A stretch of 64,000 nucleotides of DNA from contig CAVOWL010000002.1 of the NCBI GenBank assembly GCA_963700105.1, positions 1 to 64,000 of the forward strand, in the 5' to 3' direction. This document shows, in pieces, positions 38,586 through 46,087 of the stretch. Each line of letters opens with the position of its first letter. The first letter of the stretch is position 1. The position numbers were made by a program, and so were the translations under genes. The notes beneath the pieces are model-generated. The model was not told the DNA's origin. It searched no databases and worked only from the letters and a program-made list of their open reading frames with translations. Origin of the DNA: CAVUWL01 sp963700105. Lineage in GTDB: Bacteria; Actinomycetota; Thermoleophilia; Solirubrobacterales; 70-9.

Positions 38586-41305
38586 AGACCGGCGCGGTCA
38601 GCCTCGCGGCGACCCTGGCCCTCGCGATCGCGGCGACGCTAGCTCTTTCCTCCCCAGCGCTCGCCAGCGAGGGGATCGGCTCCTTTCAGACGACAATGTC
38701 GACAAGTCAGGCCGGCGGCCACCCCGACCTGACCACCGAATTCACCCTCGAACACCCGGGCGCCCCCGAGGGCGCCCAAAACGTCATCTTCGACGCTCCG
38801 ACCGGGGTTTTCGGCAACCCCCGTGCGGCGACCGAATGCAGCGCTTCTGACTTCGCCCTCGACCAGTGCCCGGCAAACTCGCAGGTAGGTTTGATCACAA
38901 TCCACGCCAACTATGAAGGCAACCCCGACTACCTTTTAGGCACGGCGCCGGTCTTCACCGTCGTCCCTCAAAACGGTGACACCGCCCGCTTCGCCTTTAT
39001 CGTCCCCGTCCTCGACATCCCGATCGCGATCCCTGTCGCGGTGCGGACCGAGTCCGTCTCCGACTACGGCCTTCGCTTTACGGTCAAAGACATCAGTCAG
39101 CTGACCCCGCTGGCGAGCGCGAAGCTGATTTTCTGGGGCTTCCCCGCCGAAGAAGAACACAACGCGGAACGCTTTCCCAAAGGCACTCCGGGTAAACCTG
39201 CCGGTTGTCCAGAAGAAGAAGGCACTGCCTGCATCTCAACGCCGACGGTGGCATCAATCCCGCTCGAGCCGCTGACGGACAACCCGACCCTGTGCACGGG
39301 GCGCGAACTGAACAGCACCCTTTTGGTGCAGACCTACCAGGACCCCACCGAACTCTCTGAAGCCCACGCCGCATACCCGCCGATCGAAGGCTGCGAAAAA
39401 GAGAAATTCGAACCCTTCCTGCAGGCCTCCCCAACCACCACCGAGACAGATTCCGCCTCGGGGCTAAACGTCGAGCTCGCCGCTCCCCAGTTTGAGACCA
39501 AAGCCGTCTCACCCTCAGAGATCAGGGCCGCCACCGTCACCCTGCCCGGGGGCTTCACCGTCAACCCCGACGCCGCCGACGGTCAGACCGATTGCACCGA
39601 AGCCCAGGCAAACCTCGGCTCTGAGGGCCCAGCCGAATGCCCCGATAGCTCAAAGATCGGCACCTTCTCGATCGGCAGCCCCGCCCTGCCAGAACGCCTC
39701 CAGGGAGCCGTCTACATCGGTGAACCAAAGCCCGGCGATCAGTACCGCCTCTTTGAGATCGCCTCTGGCTTTGGGATAAACGCAAAGCTGATCGGATCGA
39801 TCAAGCCAAACCCCCAAACCGGCCAGGTGCTGGCCGAATTCCCCAACCTTCCCCAGGCCCCCTTCGATGACTTCCAGCTTCACCTCTTCTCCGGTGAACG
39901 CGGCCTCCTCGCAACCCCTGATTTCTGCAGCGTCTACACCGTCGCCGCCACCTTTTACCCCTGGAACTCGGTCCTTGCAGAACAGACCTCTGAACAGCAC
40001 TTCGGGCTTGAATCGGGGCCAAACGGAGCTTCCTGCCCCGCCCAGGTGCGGCCCTTTCACCCGACCCTGCTCGCCGGCACCTCAAACGCAAGCGCTGGAG
40101 CCTTCTCGGCCTTCACCCTGAAGCTGGAAAGAGAAGACGGCGATCAGTTCCTCGGTCACCTGAACTTCACGATGCCCCCCGGCCTAAGCGCCAACCTGCA
40201 CGCCATCAGCTACTGCCCCGAGGCCCAGATCGCCGCCGCCGCGGCGAGCTCGGGCAAAGCCGAGCAAGCAGACCCGAGCTGTCCTGCCTCCTCAGAAATC
40301 GGCACCTCCAACGTCGCCGCAGGGCCCGGATCTCACCCCTTCCACGCCACCGGGCGGATCTACATGGCGGGACCCTTCGGGGGCGCCCCCCTATCCCTGG
40401 TTGCGATCACCCCGGCCCTGGCCGGGCCATATGACTACGGCACCGTCGTCGTCCGCGTCGCCCTTCACATCGACCCCACAGATGCCCACGTGATCGCCGA
40501 TTCAGAAACCGTGCCGGAGATCATCGGCGGGGTGCCGATCAGGATGCGCTCGATCCAGGTCAATATCAACCGCCCCAACTTCATGATCAACCCGACCAAC
40601 TGCGAACCCTCCGCGATCAGCTCCGAAGGGATCGGAGACCAGGGCAGCGCGGCCGCCTTCTCCTCTCCCTTCAACGCGGTCAACTGCTCCACCCTTGGCT
40701 TCACACCAAAGTTCTCGATCACCCAGCTCGGTGGTCACAAGGCCACCGCCCGCAGCAAGGACCCCTCCCTCTCAATCGAACTGAACACCACCCCCGGTGA
40801 TGCCAACATCAAATCGATCGCCGTCACCCTGCCCAAAGCCTTTGAGATCGACCAGCGCCACCTCGGCAATATCTGCGACAGAGCCGAACTCGCCTCCGAT
40901 CAGTGCGCCGGCAAAGCGGCAATTGGTGAAGCGATCACCGAAACCCCGCTCTTAGAAGCGCCCCTGAAGGGTCCCGTCTATGCGGTCTCTGGCTTTGGTG
41001 TCTTGCCCCACCTCGCCTTCATCCTCGCCGGCCAGGTCACCCTGATGCCGGAGGCTGAATCCTCCTCGGTGCAGGACGGCCGTCTGAAAACAGTCGTCCC
41101 GGTGATCCCCGATGCCCCGATCGGGCACTTTCGCTTCACCCTCTTCGGTGGCTCAAAGGGCTACCTCTCCAACACCGAGAGCCTCTGCTCCGCCCCGACC
41201 ACAAGCAGGGTCCAATTCAGCGCCCAAAACGGCAAGAGCGTGACCCAGACGGTGGCGACCAAGGCGGCGTGCGGGGGGAAGGCCAAACGGCGCCATGGTC
41301 ACTGA
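38582..41305 (+). CDS. type B secreted protein (B2')
   Basis: A 907-residue protein, the best intact member of the shorter type B form. GTG 38582 sits 5 nt after GGAGGT (38571-38576). The signal peptide starts at once (VSLAATLALAIAATLALSSP, then ALA). Landmarks in order: TSQAGGHPDLTTEFTLEHPG; CSASDFALDQCPANSQVG; PIAIPVAVRTESVSDYGLRF; LIFWGFPAEEEHNAERFPKG; TVTLPGGFTVNPDAADGQ; AVYIGEPKPGDQYRLFEIAS; SGERGLLATPDFCSVYTVA; YMAGPFGGAPLSLVAITPAL; INRPNFMINPTNC; LPKAFEIDQRHLGNICDRAE. Even numbers of spaced Cys suggest disulfides. Short basic tail GGKAKRRHGH. Last gene of copy 2. The fragment at 1585-2349 and the broken B2 at 18421 are its paralogues. No known domain could be assigned with confidence. 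Confidence 0.85.
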   Translation: MKTGAVSLAATLALAIAATLALSSPALASEGIGSFQTTMSTSQAGGHPDLTTEFTLEHPGAPEGAQNVIFDAPTGVFGNPRAATECSASDFALDQCPANSQVGLITIHANYEGNPDYLLGTAPVFTVVPQNGDTARFAFIVPVLDIPIAIPVAVRTESVSDYGLRFTVKDISQLTPLASAKLIFWGFPAEEEHNAERFPKGTPGKPAGCPEEEGTACISTPTVASIPLEPLTDNPTLCTGRELNSTLLVQTYQDPTELSEAHAAYPPIEGCEKEKFEPFLQASPTTTETDSASGLNVELAAPQFETKAVSPSEIRAATVTLPGGFTVNPDAADGQTDCTEAQANLGSEGPAECPDSSKIGTFSIGSPALPERLQGAVYIGEPKPGDQYRLFEIASGFGINAKLIGSIKPNPQTGQVLAEFPNLPQAPFDDFQLHLFSGERGLLATPDFCSVYTVAATFYPWNSVLAEQTSEQHFGLESGPNGASCPAQVRPFHPTLLAGTSNASAGAFSAFTLKLEREDGDQFLGHLNFTMPPGLSANLHAISYCPEAQIAAAAASSGKAEQADPSCPASSEIGTSNVAAGPGSHPFHATGRIYMAGPFGGAPLSLVAITPALAGPYDYGTVVVRVALHIDPTDAHVIADSETVPEIIGGVPIRMRSIQVNINRPNFMINPTNCEPSAISSEGIGDQGSAAAFSSPFNAVNCSTLGFTPKFSITQLGGHKATARSKDPSLSIELNTTPGDANIKSIAVTLPKAFEIDQRHLGNICDRAELASDQCAGKAAIGEAITETPLLEAPLKGPVYAVSGFGVLPHLAFILAGQVTLMPEAESSSVQDGRLKTVVPVIPDAPIGHFRFTLFGGSKGYLSNTESLCSAPTTSRVQFSAQNGKSVTQTVATKAACGGKAKRRHGH

Positions 41306-42248
41306 GTTTCATAGCGGCGAAGAAGTGGACTGACTCATGGGTGGTTCAACCAGAGTTCGGACGCCAGCAGACGTCCTCGCCTCCCTGCTCGCAGGTGCGC
41401 GTGAAGCCAGCTCGATTAGAGCCTAAGAATCTTCCCCTCAGGCACTGCCCCTGGCCTTGCTTGAGCAGACTGTCGTCGTCTCCTCCCTGGCAGACGGCGG
41501 CAAACGGCGCTTTCCAACCTTCCCCTGGCCGGGAGGCGCCACAGCAGTGCCCCGAAGCGGTCAGGCCCTGGAGATCTCTCTTCTCTGTCTCCACGGCTAA
41601 CCGCGAAGGCGCAGTGGTCCCCGGGCGCCAAATGAGGTCCGTCCCAGCCTCGGCGTCCGGGGCCTCTGCAATGCGGCCATGGTAGTCACCATCTGAACAG
41701 ATTGCGCTTGTTAACAAGACAGTCGTCTGCTGTCGTCATTTCCAATGCTTACCGCGAAGACACTCGCCTATCGGCGCTGCCGATAGGCCACTGTATCTCT
41801 GGCCCAACCTCCGACACATAACGTCTGGTGCGAACAGCTCTGAGTTCCCCGGTTCGTAGTCGTCTCCTATGGGCCGGCACAGGTTCAAATCGAAAGCCGA
41901 CTGAAAACGAGTAGCGCGGCGCCGCTCTCCTCATCTGTTTCTACATCTCGGATGGAGTGGCCGATCGGCTTGCCTGAACCAGAGGGAGTCCACTCGGAAT
42001 CCAGGGCGATGAGGTTCCATGGCTCACCCCTCGAGTCACCTGCGTCAATGTGGAGCGCCAGCGGATAGACGAGGTGGCGTCGACGATCGCCCGGCGCATC
42101 GAGCGCGAAATCCTGATGGGCGAAGCGGCTAAGGCCACGGCTGCGGTCATCAGCGTTGCTCCGCTGTTTCTTCCAAGCAGGATCTCACTCCCCGCCTGAG
42201 TCCCGTGCCGCGGCCGGGTCGCCAACGCCGCAGGATCGCACGCTGCGC
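41306..42248. other. long intergenic region
   Basis: About 940 bp without a supported gene between B2' and the sigma factor. It holds the 40-bp element shared with copy 1 (41584-41623) and, at 42129-42240, a stretch homologous to the sequence just upstream of the degraded sigma gene (CGGGTCGCCAACGCC and neighbours). Roughly 500 bp between them have no counterpart in copy 1. Small open frames here show no family resemblance. Confidence 0.5.
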
Positions 42249-42263
42249 GTGCATGGCGGCCGC

Positions 42264-42812
42264 ATGGCAATCCGGCCCATCCCAGTTGGAGACGCATCTG
42301 AGCGACGGGCGCGAACCCTCGAGCGGCTGCTGGTAACGAAGGCAAATATCCTGCGCGCCCAGGCCCTCCGTAATGCTCGGAGTCCGGATGCGGCTGATGA
42401 TGCATTCCAGGAGGGCTGCGTCGAATTCCTGCGCTACTACAACGGAGAGTCCGACGACCATGCAATCGCCTGGCTGATGCTTGCGATTAGGCACCGGGCG
42501 TGGACGGACGTTAGGCGCGATCGCGAACGGAAGGCCCGCGGCGAGTTCAGTCTCGGCGCAGCCGTTGGCTGCGATGCGGCGCTGCCGGACAGGACCTGCG
42601 AACGATTGGGACCCGCCGAATTCGTCGAGCGTGGGGAGGAGGCGAGCCGTTTCTTTGCCGCCCTCTTTCGGCTCCCGGCCGCCCAGCGCACCGCGCTGCT
42701 CCTCCTCGGGTTCGGCTACAGCTACGCCGAGATTATGGACCGCCATAGCTGGAGTTATCGCAAGGTCAGTCGTTGCCTTAGTGACGGTCGTGCCGCCCTT
42801 CGCGGCAGATGA
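42264..42812 (+). CDS. ECF-type RNA polymerase sigma factor
   Basis: About 183 residues with region 2 (DAADDAFQEGCVEFLRYYNG, then AIAWLMLAIRHRAWTDVRRD with the helix that contacts -10 DNA) and region 4 (FRLPAAQRTALLLLGFGYSY, then AEIMDRHSWSYRKVSRCLSD as the HTH). ECF sigma factors direct RNA polymerase to dedicated promoters, usually for envelope or stress genes. I place the start at ATG 42264; GTG 42249 is an alternative and the frame is open to 42156. It follows B2' as its degraded paralogue follows B2, so each operon copy carries its own sigma. No anti-sigma factor is adjacent. Regulation of the secreted-protein operon is plausible, but the operon promoters look like ordinary sigma70 sites. 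Confidence 0.8.
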   Translation: MAIRPIPVGDASERRARTLERLLVTKANILRAQALRNARSPDAADDAFQEGCVEFLRYYNGESDDHAIAWLMLAIRHRAWTDVRRDRERKARGEFSLGAAVGCDAALPDRTCERLGPAEFVERGEEASRFFAALFRLPAAQRTALLLLGFGYSYAEIMDRHSWSYRKVSRCLSDGRAALRGR

Positions 42813-42889
42813 AGGGGAGGATTGGGACTGCGATTTCTTGCGCCATCGACATTCCCCCTCGCTCTTGGCGCCGGGTATCCTCGTTTTCG

Positions 42890-43104
42890 ATGCCTGCGCC
42901 AGCTTCCACGCGTCGATTGGCAGAAGCCGCCGATTCGGCCCGCGCCGCAGAGGCGCGCCGCAACGAGCGGGGGGTCGGCGAGGCTTGGCGCCGTTTCCGC
43001 CTGATCCGAGCGCCGATCGCGACCCCGAAGTGTTGCTCGCGGAGGGGATCGCGCTGAGCGACCAGGCGCTTGCCCTGGCTGCGTCCAACCGCCCCCAGCC
43101 GTGA
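42890..43104 (+). pseudogene. small protein paired with nucleotidyltransferase, frameshifted
   Basis: From ATG 42890 the frame reads MPAPASTRRLAEAADSARAA and an Arg/Glu-rich helix, then must shift by one base near 43010 to continue as DPEVLLAEGIALSDQALALA to a stop at 43102-43104. That stop overlaps (GTGA) the GTG of the nucleotidyltransferase. Size of ~70 residues and the overlap are what one expects of the partner in a two-gene MNT or toxin-antitoxin module; no family named. Confidence 0.45.
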
Positions 43105-43585
43105 GCGGCTTCGGCCGGATACTTGAAGGCCCCAACCGCAGCGGCGTCGGTATGTGCTGATCGGCGGCATTGCTCTCATTCGCCACGGAGTCGTGCGCGC
43201 GACCCGCGAGCCGGACGCCGTCTTCGATCCCGATCTGGAGAACGTCGAAAGATTTCGTTGTGTGATTGCCCAGTGGGGCGCGACCCGCCCGGATGGCTCT
43301 CCGCTCCCTGAGGGGGCCATCACCGGGGATCGCAATGTTCGCCTTGCCACGCCGCATGGTGAAATCGACCTGCTCAGCGAGCGTGCTGCGCCACTCAGTT
43401 TTGCCGAACTGCTCAGACGCTCCGATGCACGCCGTGTCGACGGCGTCCAGGCGCCGATCTGCTCGCTTGCCGACCTGGTTGCCCTCAAGCGCTTTTCCGC
43501 TGGCGAACGGGACTTGGTCGACCTGAGCGATCTGGAAGCTGCCCACGGGGAACTGCACGACAGCCGCGGTACCCCCGAGGTCTGA
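43101..43585 (+). pseudogene. MNT-like nucleotidyltransferase, frameshifted near N-terminus
   Basis: GTG 43101 reads SGFGRILEGPNRSGV. One added base near 43150 continues it as RYVLIGGIALIRHGVVRATR, the nucleotide-binding start of the minimal nucleotidyltransferase fold, followed by LENVERF, GDRNVRLATPHGEIDLLSER and the C-terminal SLADLVALKRFSAGERDLVD. It resembles the intact protein at 52057-52599 along its length. The usual paired Asp of the active site appear as REPDAVFDPD. Such proteins act as toxins or antitoxins (MNT/HEPN, AbiEii-like) or as tRNA-modifying enzymes; which applies here cannot be told. Confidence 0.65.
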
Positions 43586-43604
43586 AGCACATTTCCAGCG
43601 CGCC

Positions 43605-43641
43605 GGTGAAGTGGAAGTGTCCCCAAAGTCGCCACTTCACC
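43605..43641 (+). terminator. hairpin after nucleotidyltransferase gene
   Basis: GGTGAAGTGG (43605-43614) pairs perfectly with CCACTTCACC (43632-43641) over a 17-nt loop, 19 nt after the stop codon. No U tract. A second small hairpin CTTCCG-ATCCC-CGGAAG follows at 43673-43689, just before the next ribosome binding site. Confidence 0.45.
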
Positions 43642-43976
43642 GTCTCATCGGTGTTCAAACCTAGACTCAATCCTTCCGATCCCCGGAAGCGCCAAGGAGG
43701 CAGCGATGAGCAGACCAAAGCTGGAGCGGCCCGCACCGGGCCCCAATCAAAGACCTCGACGAAGTAGCGGATAATGGAACTTGGACTGCTTCGGAAACTG
43801 AGGACGCCAATTGCGGGTCGGGCGAACGGCTGCTCAGCGGTGGCATCACCTTCACCAATCCCGGCAACCGTGAAGTCGGGGTGCTTGAGGAGCTGCCGAT
43901 CAGTAATCCAACCGGCGACGGCGTCATCGGCCGGATCACCACCAACTCCGGTGGCACCGCCGCAGCCGAAGTCGCG

Positions 43977-45455
43977 GAGCATGTCCCGCCTGTCGTGGAA
44001 CTTCGACGGCGACCCCAATCTGACGATCACACAGTAACGGTCTCGCGCACCTCCCCGACAGCTGGGCTGGGTAGAGAATGAGCACTGACCTCCCGCTCTA
44101 CCGCGACGGCGAGCTTGCCGAGGTCGCGGTAGCCGATCACCCGTCGGAACTGGCGCTCGGCCTCGAGCATCCCGGCGGCGGTCCAGCGCAGCGCCATCTC
44201 CCCGTCACGCCAGCGCTTGACGTTGCGCGAGCTGCGCCTCACGCACTCGATCATCGACTCGCAGGGGTTGCTTGACTCCAGCGTCTGCTTCAACTTGCCC
44301 CCGATTCCCAGGCGGGTCACGGTGAGCGTCTCGGCCATGCCCTCGCGCAGTGAGGCGGCGGCGCCGGGGTGGACGCGCTCCAGCTCGGTGGCGAGCTCCT
44401 CCAGGCGCTCCAGGGCGAGGGCATGGTCGCTGAGCGCCCAGGCCTCGCGCAGCCTTCCTCTCACCCGCCCGCGCTCGCGCTCGGGCAGGTGCTCGACCAC
44501 GTTTCGCTCCTTGTGACGAACGCAGCGCTGCACCGGCGTCCTCACCCCGAGCACGTCGCGCACCGCCTTGTGGAGCGCCTTGGCGCCGTCGAGCACCACC
44601 AGCACGCCCTGCTCGGTGTCAAGGCCGCGATCGACGAGGTCGCTGAGCAGGGCACTGACCACGGTCGAGTTCTCCGTCGATCCCTCCCAGAGCCCCAGCG
44701 CTACCTTGACGCCCTCGGTGCTGATTCCCAGGGCGACGACGTTGGTGCGGCCCTTGATCTCCAGGCCATCGACCATCAGCGCCGCCAGGCGGACGTCGTC
44801 CAAACGGCGAGCCATCAGCTCCTGGAGGTTCTCGCGGGTGCGGGCGACGAAGCCGCGGCTGACCGCCGAGCGCGAGGTCGAGCTCGAGGCGGCCTCGAGC
44901 TCTTCTCCGACCGGCTCCCGGGTGCGCTCAAAGCGCCGCGTGGAGACGCCGGCGAGCATCTGCTCGAGCACCACCTGGGTGAGCGGGTCGCGGTCGGCGA
45001 AGTGCCCGTAGGTGGCGAGCTCCACCTCCTCGGCGCCGTCGGCGCTTCGGACCCGGGGGCGCTTGACGGTGACCCTGCGGCCGCCGAGCGTGACCGGGCC
45101 TTGATCGTGGCCGTGGCGCACGGCGCTTCGCTTCGGGTTATGACGGCCCTTCGGGCCGACCACCTGATCGACCTCGGCCTCCATCAGCTCGCCCAGGACA
45201 CTGAGGCCGACCCCGACGCTGAGCGCCAGCAGTCCCTCCTTGGCCTGCCCAGCGAGCTCTCCTAGTGCCTCTCGAACCTGCTCTGGCAGGTTCTCGAAGC
45301 TCTCTTCCTTGGCCGCGACCGCGGCCTTCGTTACGGTTCTCATTGGCGGTTCCTCCTGTCTCGTAGTGGACTTCGACACCCCGCACGCTCCCAACGGGAG
45401 CGGAAGGGGCGGGAGGGACCGCCGTCTCAAGTTCTACGGGCTACGGGACATGCTC
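43977..45455. mobile_element. complete IS256-family insertion sequence
   Basis: 1479 bp. The outermost 12 bp of the ends are perfect inverted repeats (GAGCATGTCCCG at 43977-43988; complement at 45444-45455). Weaker complementarity continues inward (GAACTT and GACGGCG blocks). It is flanked by the perfect 8-bp direct repeat AAGTCGCG (43969-43976 and 45456-45463), the target duplication size typical of this family. One transposase gene fills it. Both ends, the duplication and the frame are intact, so the insertion looks recent and the element potentially active. Confidence 0.92.
44027..45343 (-). CDS. IS256-family (Mutator-type) transposase
   Basis: 438 residues from ATG 45341-45343, which follows AGGAGGA at good spacing; the frame is open further upstream but that part lies in the terminal repeat region. 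DDE transposase of the IS256/MULE group: first Asp in LAALMVDGLEIKGR, second in GVLVVLDGAKALHKAV, Glu in SSNPCESMIECVRR. The family's Cys/His motif (VQRCVRHKERNVVEHLP) lies between the last two. The N-terminal part (LMEAEVDQVVGPKGRHNPKR) includes the expected end-binding region. It catalyses copy-paste transposition of the surrounding element. The 298-codon frame on the opposite strand is a shadow. Confidence 0.93.
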   Translation of the reverse strand: MRTVTKAAVAAKEESFENLPEQVREALGELAGQAKEGLLALSVGVGLSVLGELMEAEVDQVVGPKGRHNPKRSAVRHGHDQGPVTLGGRRVTVKRPRVRSADGAEEVELATYGHFADRDPLTQVVLEQMLAGVSTRRFERTREPVGEELEAASSSTSRSAVSRGFVARTRENLQELMARRLDDVRLAALMVDGLEIKGRTNVVALGISTEGVKVALGLWEGSTENSTVVSALLSDLVDRGLDTEQGVLVVLDGAKALHKAVRDVLGVRTPVQRCVRHKERNVVEHLPERERGRVRGRLREAWALSDHALALERLEELATELERVHPGAAASLREGMAETLTVTRLGIGGKLKQTLESSNPCESMIECVRRSSRNVKRWRDGEMALRWTAAGMLEAERQFRRVIGYRDLGKLAVAVEREVSAHSLPSPAVGEVRETVTV

Positions 45456-45493
45456 AAGTCGCGGCGATCTGCCTCAAATAGAGCCTTGGCATC

Positions 45494-45754
45494 ATGCCCC
45501 GAATAAGCAGCTTCTACGGGATCGTGATCGCGATGTATTTCGACGACCACGGCTACCCGCATTTCCATGCGCGCCATGCGGAGGGTGGAGCCAAGGTACG
45601 GATCGACAATCTTGAGGTCATCGACAGCGATCTCGGCCGCCGCCAGTTGCGCTTTGTGCTGGCTTGGGCCGAGCTTCACCAGGCAGAGCTCGAAGAGAAC
45701 TGGCGCCGAGCTCGCGCAGGTGAGACACTTCAGGAGATCGAGCCACTGCAATGA
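45494..45754 (+). CDS. DUF4160 family protein
   Basis: 86 residues: MPRISSFYGIVIAMYFDDHG, then PHFHARHAEG with clustered His, then VIDSDLGRRQLRFVLAWAEL. This is the DUF4160 pattern (short N-terminal strand, YFxDHxPPHFHA, and a C-terminal helix with ExW). Biochemical role unknown. Genes of this family are very often followed by a DUF2442 gene, as here, where the stop overlaps the next ATG by 4 bp. The two together are regarded as a candidate toxin-antitoxin-like module. The start codon lies 13 bp after the end of the IS-interrupted gene. Confidence 0.85.
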   Translation: MPRISSFYGIVIAMYFDDHGYPHFHARHAEGGAKVRIDNLEVIDSDLGRRQLRFVLAWAELHQAELEENWRRARAGETLQEIEPLQ

Positions 45755-46029
45755 CTGGACTCACGCCCGACATAACCATCGCGAAAGTCGTACGGCACGG
45801 CGTGCTCAAACTCACCTTTGCCGACGGGCTCAGCGGAGAGGTCGCCGTGCTCGATCGTATGCACGGGCCTGTCTTCGACTACGTCCGTACACCGGAGGGA
45901 TTCGCGCAGGTTGCAGTGGACCCTGAAACCGGCACCGTGGTTTGGCCGGGTGGTGCCGACTTGGCGCCGGACACGCTCTATGAGCGCGTTCGTACTGGCG
46001 TATGGCCAAGTCCCGCCACGGTGGCCTGA
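45751..46029 (+). CDS. DUF2442 family protein
   Basis: 92 residues with the DUF2442 layout: VVRHGVLKLTFADGLSGEVA (strand-turn-strand with FxDG), then VFDYVRTPEGFAQVAVDPET and GTVVWPGGADLAPDTLYERV, the family's WPxGxDxxPDxLY signature. The ATG overlaps the DUF4160 stop (ATGA), so the pair is co-translated. DUF2442 proteins have been likened to DNA-binding antitoxins; this is not shown here. Intact. Confidence 0.87.
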   Translation: MTGLTPDITIAKVVRHGVLKLTFADGLSGEVAVLDRMHGPVFDYVRTPEGFAQVAVDPETGTVVWPGGADLAPDTLYERVRTGVWPSPATVA

Positions 46030-46087
46030 AGGTCTCCTTTCTCGCTGGATCGATCGGGATGTCAGAGACGAGTCGTCGGAGTCCGGT

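Larger units (their letters stand above)
43706..45480 (+). pseudogene. small secreted-type protein gene split by IS256 element
   Basis: AAGGAGG precedes ATG 43706 (MSRPKLERPAPG). After a frame change near 43750 the sequence reads VADNGTWTASETEDANCGSG, then ERLLSGGITFTNPGNREVGV and ITTNSGGTAAAEVA. At 43977 an insertion element begins. Joining the sequence across the element and one target copy gives ...GGTAAAEVAAICLK and a stop at 45478-45480, a sensible secreted-protein C-terminus (the Cys pairs with the one in NCGSGE). The gene was therefore hit five codons from its end. The missing signal-peptide region suggests it had already lost internal sequence. Confidence 0.65.

Noticed and set aside
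41269..41685. A 138-codon ORF after B2'
   Set aside because: Starts inside B2', has no family resemblance or ribosome site, and includes the noncoding element shared with copy 1.
42150..43558. Long minus-strand frames over the sigma factor and nucleotidyltransferase
   Set aside because: Low-complexity Arg/Ala/Ser composition; the plus-strand genes have recognisable domains.
44369..45265. A 298-codon plus-strand frame inside the IS element
   Set aside because: Antisense to the transposase, whose catalytic residues and ribosome binding site are clear.
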